Shown here: piece after piece, positions 33,302 to 43,257 of the stretch
Numbering within the stretch: the first letter of the stretch is position 1
Layout: each line of letters starts with the position of its first letter
Source of the DNA: Gracilariopsis chorda
Lineage: Eukaryota; Rhodophyta; Florideophyceae; Gracilariales; Gracilariaceae
Assembly (NCBI GenBank): GCA_003194525.1
Contig: NBIV01000274.1
Span: 33,928-97,927 of the forward strand
Reading direction: 5' to 3'
DNA: 64,000 nucleotides
Translations under genes and position numbers: made by a program
Notes under the pieces: model-generated
Databases searched by the model: none
Told to the model about the DNA's origin: nothing
The model's input: the letters and a program-made list of their open reading frames with translations, nothing else

Positions 33302-35427
33302 ATGGATATCTTGCAGAAGCGTGATGGTTTCGAATGTGTCGATGTGCCATTTATGCAAAAGCAGACAACCACCCAGGAGATTTATTTTTAGGTGTATTTG
33401 CATCGCTTACGCCGGCGTAAGCCGCCGACGCTGCACGCATCTCCGCAATAAATGTACTGCTACCTACGAAGGTCCTTCACCTCGAAGGTGAACACAGCAG
33501 TTTTTGGGTATCAGAAGTTTCTCTCTAGAGAAGAGCTTTGTAGCGTAGCGAAGAGACGCTCGCGCCCCAAAAAGTCCGTGGCCTACTATCTAAAACTTTT
33601 CAACCGTACCCTCGCGCCCTACACTATCTTGATCGTACAACATAAGACGCAGGGAAGACACGCACCGCATTCACACCACAGAATGCTCGATATCTTCTCT
33701 GCCGACTGGTGCAATGCACTGCGCGATTTGTACTCATTGTCTGCTGGTATCGAGTTTCCAACAGTGAATTTTATATACCGATTTTTATGGAGCAGCTGAC
33801 AAAAAAATTATAAACGCTGCTCTATCATTCAGCCCTTGCAGCTTGACGTAGTGTTGTGAAGCTTTGAGGTGGAACATCAGAGACCTCCCAAGTGAAGACA
33901 CAAGCTGCATATTGGTGCGAAAATGCACATTTCTGCACGCCTGGTCGTAACAACTTTTTGTCCGACAGAACCACAGACAATATTGGATCCGTGAGGCCAT
34001 CGCGTCACACGTGACGACAGAGACATAAGCACGATTTTTTACTCACAAATTATGTTCTTGAACTCGCCTTCGTCAATAACGAAGACGCGGAAACATCAGA
34101 ATCAATGTGAAGTACGTGGGACCGTACTTCAAATTGATTCTGATGTTTCCAAACAACGTGCCGTAGTGCTGCACCCATACATGAGCCTCAGACACCTCTT
34201 TTGCTTGCCGTTCTTCCTTGTTGACATCAGTATTATCCGCATCCAAGCTTCTATCTCCAGAGTTCTTCAAACTTTGTAGGCATCCTTTCAAAAGCCAAGT
34301 AGTAAACGGGTAAAGGTCGCTTCCTCTTGCCGCTAGCCAGGAGAAAACCGCAGATTGGAACATGCAGCAAATGAACGATGCTCACGAGAACCAAAGCGTA
34401 GTGCCACCGTCGCACGTGCAAACTCAGAACAAAACAAGGGTATGATTCCAGTTCCTTGCAGCCGCAGTAAAGTCATCGTGTTCCACACATTGTTGGTGTT
34501 AACTTTGAATTCATCACATCATTACCTCGCAACTGAGCTTCCACCAACATTTGGGCCCAAGGAAAAGGACAAGAGAGATGCAGCATGGAAATTGATGGCG
34601 CAAAACATGGGATCCTGACGAACGCGAATGGTTCCAATAACTGCCAAACACTCTTCATTATGCTCAAAGCCGTCACCCAGTGCAAAAAGCTGACAGCCAT
34701 TCCACATCTAAATCTTCCGAGGCTCAATGCAGCATTAATGACTTTTGAGTCTTAGACAGTGAGGCTGCGGACAGGCTGGCGCTGATTCTAGAATAAACAA
34801 ATTATATTGCTTTGCATCAAAGCCTTCCAGCTCGTGCCGAGAGGAAGTGGAAATTGTGAGCGTAGATGCACTTTTTGACTTCATGGAATTGTGAACTATG
34901 TTGATCTCCACGATCACGAGGAATGCGCAAATGTTGCCTTTGTATACACGATAATGAACTAGTGGCACTGTTTGCTTCTCATTCATCGGCTTGGGGCACA
35001 CTGCGCTCCTCTTATTCTACCGACAAACATGTTATCAACCACTTGTCCTCGATCCAATAAGCGATTCTCGTTGCAATAATCAGGCTTTATCTTCGCCTCG
35101 GCTCGGTATTGCACCTCGAACTGGTTGATAACTTATACATACAGTACTTTTGAAAATTCTGCGCAGCTGGGGGGAGTGACGATGTCAGGGCTCGAACATG
35201 GTGTGACGTCGCGGTCTTCTGTAAAAGCGCTTGCGGTAAATACCAGTCGACAGTGGCTCAGCTATGGTCGCTCATGCGTTTTCTCATGGCACATGGCCCG
35301 AGGTCTTGAAGTATCTACACGGTTGACAGTTCGATGTGCAGCTGTGTGGTTCTGTCAGCTGCAGATGGCAGTCACGGAGAGTCACTATAATATCTCCGGC
35401 AGTGTAGCTTGGGTCACCACAACGTGA
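33302..35427. other. Intergenic stretch upstream of the viperin-like gene
   Basis: No recognised gene. Frames at 33452-33799, 34355-34618 and 34473-34727 overlap on both strands and lack motifs. Notable structure: the strong hairpin at 34089-34150. Confidence 0.4.
34089..34150. repeat. Long near-perfect hairpin, 28-bp arms
   Basis: GGAAACATCAGAATCAATGT... and its inverted copy ending ...GATTCTGATGTTTCC pair at 27 of 28 positions around a 6-base loop (TGGGAC). The size fits a small-RNA precursor or a tiny foldback element; I see no TSD. Confidence 0.7.
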
Positions 35428-35509
35428 GCGGCCATAGCTCAATCGATAAACACCTTCGTGTGCTTTTTGTGTGGACCCGGGGTTCAGGGTTCGAACCCCC
35501 GGCCTGCCA
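35428..35509 (+). other. tRNA-like A and B boxes (SINE head or tRNA pseudogene)
   Basis: TAGCTCAATCGATAA fits a pol III A box, and GGTTCGAACCCC fits a B box 52 bases further on, followed by ...GGCCTGCCA. The first seven bases (GCGGCCA) pair only imperfectly with the 3' part, and D and anticodon arms do not fold. So it is not a working tRNA; a tRNA-derived SINE or pseudogene is more likely. Confidence 0.45.
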
Positions 35510-35766
35510 CTCTTCCACCCGGTTCTCTGCAAGCTGGCTGGAACTACATGTACAGTATCGTGTACCCCGTCGTGTATCGTGTCGTATATCCGCTAGGTCT
35601 GCACCTACCTTACTCTAACTTGATTCGTATCCAAATCAAGACAGGACCACTATAAAGTAACTACCAGAGCTTTCGATCAGTCCCAGTTTGCATCCCCTTA
35701 GAATCAAAGGCACTGCCGTCGAATTACCCAGTATGTTTGTGAACGACAGTTCTATGTCATCGGTAG
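35510..35766. other. Region directly upstream of the viperin-like frame
   Basis: Repeated CGTGTA/TCGTGT words at 35555-35590 and short frames on both strands. A first exon with an ATG for the viperin-like gene could lie here, but I could not identify it. Confidence 0.35.
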
Positions 35767-36780
35767 CACACGTACCACTACTCTTTCTGTCGCAAAAATG
35801 CCTTTCCTTGCCGCTTTCTTCATCCTTGGGTGAGGCCTTCTTCCCTGCGATGTTGTGCGAAGCCGGATAAAGGAGATTCAAAGCATGGCGTCGTTATTAA
35901 CAATCAGCTCGTTGATTCGTTTGCGCTTCGTTCTGTGAACTATCACATCTCTAGAGCATGCAACTACAGTTGCAAGTTCTGTTTTCACACACAAAAGAAC
36001 AGCACGATTCTTAGTTTGGACAAAGCTTGCGCAGGGCTTCGGATGCTTAGAGATGCTCGAATAGAGAAGATAAATTTCGCAGGTGGAGAGCCGTTTTTAC
36101 ATCGTGAAATGTTGGGTGAACTGTGCAAAACGAGTCATGAACTGGGCATGACCGTTTCCATCATCAGCAATGGATCTCTCATCACTCCAAAGTGGATGAA
36201 GCAATATGGCTTCTACGTAGACATATTAGGTGTCTCTGTGGACTCGTTTAATCCTGCAACAAACGCTGCAATTGGGCGTGGGGGTGACGCTCACAACAAG
36301 CATGTGGACCACATTCTACGTGTGAGGGATCAATGCGCGAAGCACAATATCACGTTCAAAATGAACACAGTTGTTTGCAGTCTTAACTGGGAAGAAGACA
36401 TGAATGAGCACGTGCGAAAGCTTGATCCGATGAGATGGAAAGTATTTCAAGTTTTAATTCTTAAGGACGAGAACTCAGGGCTTCCTGGAGAGCTTCGGGA
36501 TGCTCGCCCGCTGGTCGTGTCCAATCAACAGTACCAGAGCTTTGTGTTTCGACATTCTGATATAGAAGTATTAGTTGCGGAACCAAATAATGTGATGAGA
36601 AATTCCTACCTCATCTTAGATGAACAGCTTCGATTCCTCGACTGTTCCGGTGGCGGTAAGGTCCCTAGCGCAAGCATTCTGGATGTTGGCGTGTATAAAG
36701 CCCTTGAATGCAGCGGCTTTGACCAAACCATGTTTAATGAGCGAGGTGGAGTGTACGATTGGACGCGAGATAGAGATTAA
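35767..36780 (+). CDS. RSAD2-like: Viperin-like radical SAM enzyme (RSAD2 homologue)
   Basis: Viperins use a 4Fe-4S cluster and SAM to convert CTP to ddhCTP, a chain terminator of viral polymerases. This frame carries the family hallmarks in order: NYHISRACNYSCKFCFHT with the radical-SAM cluster C-x3-C-x2-C (first Cys codon at 35959); INFAGGEPF (GGEP, SAM binding, near 36082); IISNGSLI; SVDSF; IGRG; NWEEDM; RWKVFQVL; SYLILDEQLRFLDC; ILDVGV; and C-terminal GGVYDW. Conservation runs to the end, without internal stop. Homology starts near 35931. Upstream the frame is open only to a TAG at 35764 and has no ATG, and the membrane-binding amphipathic helix of animal viperins is not visible; a 5' exon or a lost start is likely. 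The protein ends DWTRDRD and lacks the C-terminal Trp of animal viperins. No nucleotide kinase (CMPK2-like) gene is adjacent. Family assignment is very secure; activity is inference. Confidence 0.92.
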   Translation, partial: HTYHYSFCRKNAFPCRFLHPWVRPSSLRCCAKPDKGDSKHGVVINNQLVDSFALRSVNYHISRACNYSCKFCFHTQKNSTILSLDKACAGLRMLRDARIEKINFAGGEPFLHREMLGELCKTSHELGMTVSIISNGSLITPKWMKQYGFYVDILGVSVDSFNPATNAAIGRGGDAHNKHVDHILRVRDQCAKHNITFKMNTVVCSLNWEEDMNEHVRKLDPMRWKVFQVLILKDENSGLPGELRDARPLVVSNQQYQSFVFRHSDIEVLVAEPNNVMRNSYLILDEQLRFLDCSGGGKVPSASILDVGVYKALECSGFDQTMFNERGGVYDWTRDRD

Positions 36781-38315
36781 CGTACCATAGCCCACTTTTT
36801 ACCGCTGTATGAAGACGAAGAGGAGTCTCTCGAACAGATTTTGTATAACGTGCTTCTCGGGGCCTGCAAGGAACGTCGTGATGTTTAAAGGAGTATGACA
36901 GTTTGCCCTTTGCTTCTGTTCCGCTGACCACTGCCAGAACTCGTTCTGTGGCAGCGTTTCCACTTTGTGTGCTTGCTGGCAGTAGTCGTTTTCTGCCTTT
37001 ACGTAGTTCCCAAGATAAACTCTTATGTTACCTGGTTGAAGTTGGAAAGTCCTCGTCGGCAAACACAGACAGAGGACCTCCATCCCAGCTCTACCATTCT
37101 TACACCCTGGCACGCGGAAGACTCTACGCTGACCTGCTAGGCGCAGGCCTAGGCTAAAAAAATCCTTAACATGCTCACCTAGCGCATGGTGCGAGGCGCG
37201 ATGATAGTGTCATGAAGCAATTGATCACTTTGTTGTTTAGGAAACTAGTTGAGAAGGAGACTACTTGCCATCAGTTGTCCCCGCGTTTTCATTTTTCTTG
37301 GCTTCAAGTTGCCTCTGTTATGGATACGAGGAGCAGCCTTGCTAGCCTATATGAGTTAGGCCCGCCTGCATCACTGGCTTGTGATGGCGCCCACAGAAGC
37401 TTTAGGCGGTTCTATTCCTCTCTTGACGAGAGCCCATAGAAACATTATAGGTGTAAGATAGTGAAGGCTGGAGTAGACTGGTGCTTGACATCTTTTTCAG
37501 AACCAGGAGCGACACACTGTCGATGACTGGAACCAACGATAGCTTCACTCTAACAGTGAGCTCTCTACTTCTAATAACTGAGCGGTCGTCTATTTCAGTT
37601 ATCAAGCGGACGTAGCACTGCACGGGTGTTACTCTATTACAATACAAGTGTGCTCTGCCAGATTTCTCGAGCCCTTACACACACTGACTGATGAGCTTCT
37701 TCTCACATGAAGCTTACCTGAGAGCACACGGCTGGTGTCGGCATGCATCCTTAAAGCACTACATAATTCATAGAACAGCAGCTCGCTCTCACCGGAAGCG
37801 CTGTCAATTGTAGCGCAAGGCTTTGGAAGGTACCAACTTGAAGCAAGACCAGAAAAAGGCGCAACGAGATGAGTCCAGTTTATTATGATAGTGACCTAGG
37901 TCATGTGCACACGTGTTGTCAACTGGGTATCGCGCGCTTCTGAGAAAGTCTTTGTTGAGGTTACTCGCGTCATACGCATAGTTCTCTTAACACATTCTCA
38001 TTATTGTGTAAGTGCCGTCCACAGATGACAAACATCATTCTTTTCCAAGATGCCTCTCAAGGGGAATCAGATACAGTTGGAAGGAAGGACACACTCGTTC
38101 ATTGTATACCGAGAGAGAAACAGCTGTTAGACAGGAGGTGTAACGTACTAAATGGAACAGAGTTTTGACGTTTTGCTCACCCCATTTTCGATCGATGCGT
38201 GAACAACCGTATGTTGACTTCTGGTGATGCAAAGGCTACCGAACCATTTACGTAACAAAAACAACGTTTCAAAGTTTACATGGATAGAAGATGTGCAGTT
38301 TGTAACACTAGAAGC
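36781..38315. other. Intergenic stretch downstream of the viperin-like gene
   Basis: Short overlapping frames (36799-37113 minus, 36903-37157 plus, 37212-37439 plus, 37402-37647 minus) with no motif. No repeats recognised until the MITE at 38316. Confidence 0.4.
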
Positions 38316-38498
38316 CAGGGGCGTATTTGTCACTAACTATTTTGCCACATGAAGTAGTCAATAGTCAATACTTTTCCAAAATTCGTAGTCAAAAACCTTC
38401 AAGAATAATCAGAAAAAGGATGATGACTACTTCTTTTGCCGAGGCAGTCAGTCACATTCCCCATTATTGCAAAATAGTCAGTCACAAATACGCCCCTG
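38316..38498. mobile_element. hAT-like MITE, 183 bp
   Basis: Ends are about 30-bp inverted repeats: CAGGGGCGTATTTGTCACTA at the left and, reading inward from the right, CAGGGGCGTATTTGTGACTG. CAGGGG is typical of hAT termini. The flanking octamers CTAGAAGC and CAACAAGC match at 6 of 8 positions, fitting a worn 8-bp hAT duplication. No coding sequence. Confidence 0.7.
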
Positions 38499-38506
38499 CA
38501 ACAAGC

Positions 38507-39168
38507 TAGTCGGTTTGCTTGTAACGGCTTTTCTAGCCGTTAGAAGTCACAAGTCTTGGATTGATTGTGACTCCAAGCTAGTTTGTAGTTTGCTATAACG
38601 ACGTAAAGTTGGTGGAGTTCTTCAAAGCGGAGGTACTCCACAACCTTACGACGGAATCTCCACTATAGTCGTCATCGGTGTTACACAGGTGACTTCAGTT
38701 GCTTGGATTTCTGAGTGCTTGGAGTTTGGTTTCTACGAAGTGACACCTGGATGGGTGTCATACTCTACGACATTAAGGGTGAAGCAAACAACTCAGTGCA
38801 AGAGTTCGAAGCCACTAGAAACCGTATAGTGGGAGGGACCGAACAAATGGCAGAACAATGTGCCAACAACCATTGCAAATGCTACATCCTTGGCCTTCAA
38901 CTTATGCACACGTTCTGCGAACGATTTCGAGTGAACTCGGAATCAAAGTTTCACTGTGCTACCACCGATCCGGATGATCTGAGTGAATTGAAGCTCACGT
39001 TGTAGCGGGTGCGCATATTGGGTTGCGAAAAGCCCTTCTCCAGGACTAGTTCCCGTGTTCTGATTATTTTGAGCGGCATGAAAAAACGGGAATAGAGAAC
39101 GGGAGTAGGTGAGTAGGCCCATCGGTATGGACAGGTATTTAGTTTGTGAGCACATCGTTTAGATGCCA
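38507..39168. other. Intergenic stretch
   Basis: Small hairpin TAACGGCT/AGCCGTTA near 38523. One plus frame (38715-39005) without motif. Nothing else recognised. Confidence 0.35.
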
Positions 39169-40879
39169 CTAGTAGTAAATGAGACCAGTAAATGTTAATG
39201 GGTCCAAAGAGCTGATATGATCATTTTTCGTTTTGGTTGCACGTGAATGAAGCGATTTGACCGAAGACATTCTTCCTTGAAAAGAAAAAGTCCACTGGCC
39301 CCGGTTGCGAACGCAGCGAACATACGTTTTGCCACATACGTTGTACCACCGTTTGTATCCATCCGTGGCAAAGCGCTTCCTCCTTTGAAGATTGACAGGG
39401 GTGAGTGATTGTACGACCGGCTCCCCATTGTTTTCACGAGCCCTAACAAAGCAGGAATAACTAGTACTCGGAATCTGAATATTGCCAAGCTCATGATGCT
39501 CAATGACGTCTTCTATGACTGCAGGGCCATATGCCCCTTCCGACAGCTTGCGAAGGTTCCTCAGGTCCACTTGACCAGTCCCCATGCCTGCTGGTACGCC
39601 AAATTTCCAAAGAACTATTCCTCATTCTCCATGTGGAAATCTACTCACATGAAGCCCCAAAGTTGTCAGCGAGAGATGGTACATTCCTTCCTGCCACAGC
39701 CGTCTAAAGCTACACCATCGCCCGACAGGCACCGCTGCAGTCTCTCGCACAAACTCCTTCATCTCGTCAGAGCGATCTGGGACTGTGCCCCACGTCGCCT
39801 CGGCCTCGGAATACGGAAGTCCTACCTCTCTGAGATCATATTCCTCTCCAGCAAAGTCGCTTAGAATATGCATGATGTAACTGCTTCTGTAACGAGAAAC
39901 ATCCAGACGATGGTTTTCCTTAGTCCTCAGCTGACCCAGAGGGGATACCAGCACCAGCAAATCGAGGTCGAGCTCTTCACCTTGCGTTAGAACATCGCCA
40001 ATTTTCGCCAGTCCAGTGTTCACAGTGATCTCACCGGTATCAGAATACTGCCCAGCTTGTTCTCGTTCCGCAACGTGTAGGGCGCGCAGGTTTTCTAGTA
40101 CACTTCCAGTGCGGGATGGAAAGGTCATGCTGACGGCGGCCTGGGAAAGCAACAGGTCAATGATATAGGTGGTTTTGTAATTGAAGCGGAGCCGCATGAC
40201 TTCTTCAAGGCTGGAGAATGGGAACAGCTCACAAAAGCAGAGCGGAGTGTCAGCGCACGCGAAACACCCTCCTTTCTTGCATTGGGCGGGAGTGTTTTTT
40301 TGGACGTGATCGACGAGCCAAATAGCACACATGGTGACGAAGAGCCTGTTAAAAGTTGGATCTTCGTCATGTATAGAACAAGCGATAAGCCTTGAGAGTA
40401 AACCCGTGTCAGGTTCAACAAATCGGGTGGAGGATAGCGAGCGCCATTGGTCGGGATATCTGGATTTCGTGAACGTTCCAACCTTGAACAAGATTCTCCC
40501 TTTTTCCTGTGGCATACTCAATGATGGAAGTATCCTTGCGGAGAATGCTGCATGAGTAGACTCGAATGACAGCACGTTCAGAGCCGGAGGACTCGATAGA
40601 GCGATCTTGAAGGCCGAGCGCTTTTAGCATGGTGTTCTTCACCTCGACCCGGGCGAATCCATTTTCGACGAGCTGCTGGGCGAGATTACCGAGGAAAAAG
40701 GGGCTGGCGGGCTTAGAAGCAGAAGAGCAAAAGAATGCGCTCTGTGAGTGACCTTGTCCGCCTTCCTTGGCTCTCGTCGTCGACGCTCGACAGCTCCATC
40801 CACGCACCAGTATCATAGGGTGCACTAAACATGGATCAGTAGAGTAATTTTTATCGCTTTGACCATTAAAATTAGACAC
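39169..40879 (-). pseudogene. Unrecognised broken gene, about 550 codons
   Basis: Three consecutive minus-strand pieces look like one protein. 40415-40879 (154 codons) is followed after a frame change near 40480-40560 by 39622-40575 (317 codons). A TGA at 39622 interrupts, and the same frame continues to 39169 (138 codons from its first Met). A cysteine-rich patch CKKGGCFACADTPLCFC and a basic C-terminal part (NLQRRKRFATDGYKRWYN) are the main landmarks. I recognise no domain. It may be a host gene, possibly with an intron at the frame change, or a protein of an unknown element. The in-frame TGA argues for a pseudogene unless it is a sequence error. Confidence 0.5.
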
Positions 40880-41180
40880 ATTCTCGAAGCATCGGAAAGA
40901 TCCAGGCCTTGAAACTCATGTAGCTCTAAAACGGTTCATATGCTCAAACTACAGATCCCACCATTGAACTTGGCGCCCTTTTTTTAACTGGCATAGAACA
41001 TCTCGTTGCAATTGTCCATATCCACCTCCCCGGATACCCTCGAGAAATTCCCGCACAATCGATTTCAACGAGCACTCGTTTCAATAGCCGATAGATATGT
41101 CCCAAAAGCAGGTCTTCGTCCCAAGGCAGCGCAGATCACCACATGAATATGAGAGAGCCCTTCTACAACTCCGCCCGTCT
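40880..41180. other. Spacer upstream of the pogo relic
   Basis: Nothing recognised; the terminal repeat of the pogo element should lie here but I could not identify it. Confidence 0.3.
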
Positions 41181-42280
41181 TAAATATCTATTCGAAAGTG
41201 CGCCCAAGCTTACAATCTGCCATACACTACCATCCAACGTTTCGCCACAAAAACAATTCCTCTCACACATTACAGGGTCGTTCATATTCTTTCATAACAC
41301 ACGAACAACAAATAATCAAGGACTTTGTTTTACATTTCTATCATAGTGGAACACCGATATCTCGCAATGGTTTGAAAGATCTATTGCAACACTATAATCG
41401 ATCGTTGCCAGTACAGAGTAGAAAACAATTCCGTTTAGAGACCACAGACGAGAAAATTGCTTTTTTCCTAACTTTTTAAAGCGTAATCGAGACTTAACGC
41501 TAAACACTCAGAAAAACGCAGAAAACCCAGGTCAAATGGCAATTGGTTTAACGATGTTGGCAAGCAAGTACGGCTTTCTTGAGGCATATATACAAACAGT
41601 ACAAAACCCAATCTCCAGAGCAAGTATTCAATATAGATGAAAGTGAGGTTTCCACCCGCATGCTCTCTCGATCTCTATCAAAAGCACTGTTTGACAATAA
41701 TGGACGTAGCAACTTCGTCGAACTCAAGTAGGCTTCCAAGGCTCACAATGGTACGATTATGGCTGTGGTATCCGTTTATGACAGAGCGTAAAGCTTGCTC
41801 GCTGTACTTCCTAGAAAGCAAGCAAAATTCCAGTAGAGACGGAACGGAGTCGTTGAAATCCTATTTACAATCGTTTTTCCTTTAGGGATAGCAAACGTTT
41901 TGTACAGGAAAAAAGCAGGGGTTGACACAGAAATACTCTTCAGTTGGGGTAAGAAGTTTGTAGAAGAGACAGCCGTTTTACGATCGTCTTACAGAAATAT
42001 TGTGCTCGCACTCGATGGTTATGGAGCTCACGTTTTGTTCAAAGTCTCTCAGCTCTTCTGAGAAAACAGGATCGTAGCCCGTTTCATAACCAGCGCATAC
42101 CAGTCATCGCACTCAGACATTGGACTACGCCGTCGTTTCACCCCGTAAAACTGCATTTCAAAACTTTCTGAACAATCACATAACTATTGCAAAGAATGAC
42201 ACGAAAAGCGACATATGCACAATCTGTAAGCCGCTGACGAATGCATTTGACCAGGCGGTGACTTTTAAAAAAATATAATT
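41181..42280 (+). pseudogene. Pogo/Tigger-type (Tc1/mariner) transposase relic
   Basis: Degenerate DDE transposase in several frames. A CENP-B/Tc5-type helix-turn-helix region (EQQIIKDFVLHFYHSG, then KKRNRDL-like) is followed by FNIDESEVSTR with the first catalytic Asp near 41636, AHNGTIMAVVSVYDRA, and LALDGYGAHVLF with the second Asp near 42012. These match jerky/Tigger transposases. At least two frame changes and several stops make it dead. Element ends were not found. Confidence 0.65.
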
Positions 42281-42462
42281 AGGGTTCAGAGCTTGGGGCT
42301 ATTAGGATCGTAAGTTCTATGGTAGTAACCCTGGTGATATAAGTGCAACGGATATCACAAAATGAAAGAATGTCAAAAATCAAAGGGTTGCGTTTCAGAC
42401 CTATTAGTGCTTGGTAGATACGTTCAAGAAGTCTTTGAATCTCTTAGGCAGCGATGGCGAAA

Positions 42463-43252
42463 TGAAGTGCAATGGTCTCAGGAAGGAATTCTTGGTACAT
42501 GATTTCCCAAACGTTCCGGTAATGTAATCATTGCATAAACTATAACAACTAATAGTGCATTTCACACGTGGAATACGAAAGAGTCAATTGGCGTTTGGCC
42601 CCACTAGTGGATATGAACCACTAAAGTGGAGTAATTTATTTAATTCTATTCATTACTTTTACACCCATTTCTGGGATTTTTAGTACTTAGTGGGTCGAAG
42701 AGTTGCTGTGGCACCAATACGCCATCCTCAACAAGTGACCTCAACCTGGGGACCTGGCTCTAGACCTCATCGCCTTTGCTTGTTCTTTACTTCTCTTTGG
42801 AGGGAAGCATCGTCGCATACGAAAAGTCTAAACCTCTTGCTTATCTAAAGAACCCGAGTATTCGCATTTTTACTCCAACTGTCTTGCTGTTTGCCTTTTG
42901 TAAGGTTTGTTTACCTGCATTGCCGTTAGTCTTCGTCACGACACTCGTGACTCAGCTTCAACTTATTTTCCCTTTCTAGGGTGGGTTTCCCGCTACCCAC
43001 GGCTCGTGTTTGCGCGCGCCAGTAACGTGAAAACCTCACCTCTTTAGAGGACGACCACCATCATACACTGCTTTTGCGGATACCCGATTCTTGTGTCAAC
43101 GTCCCTGCTCAAGTCGCCAGAGGTGGCCTTGGCTTTAACACCCAGCATAGTCGTGCCACTTTTGAGAGGGCTGTAACCAACTGCACTCACCTCTAACGAG
43201 GAAATACATCGAACGTTTTCGGTGCACTTTCGCTTCCGGGAATTTCAGTACA
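42463..43252 (+). repeat. Solo LTR of the gypsy-like family
   Basis: About 790 bp, collinear with the LTR at 3376-4171 in inverted orientation, with scattered substitutions. Starts TGAAGTGCAATGG and ends CAGTACA. The flanks CGAAA (42458-42462) and CGAAT (43253-43257) are a near-perfect 5-bp duplication. No internal sequence is attached, so it is a solo LTR left by LTR-LTR recombination. Confidence 0.85.
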
Positions 43253-43257
43253 CGAAT

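Noticed and set aside
36781-37200. CMPK2-like kinase next to the viperin-like gene
   Set aside because: I looked for a nucleotide kinase (Walker A, DRY/H) on both strands near 33.3-38.3 kb and saw none.
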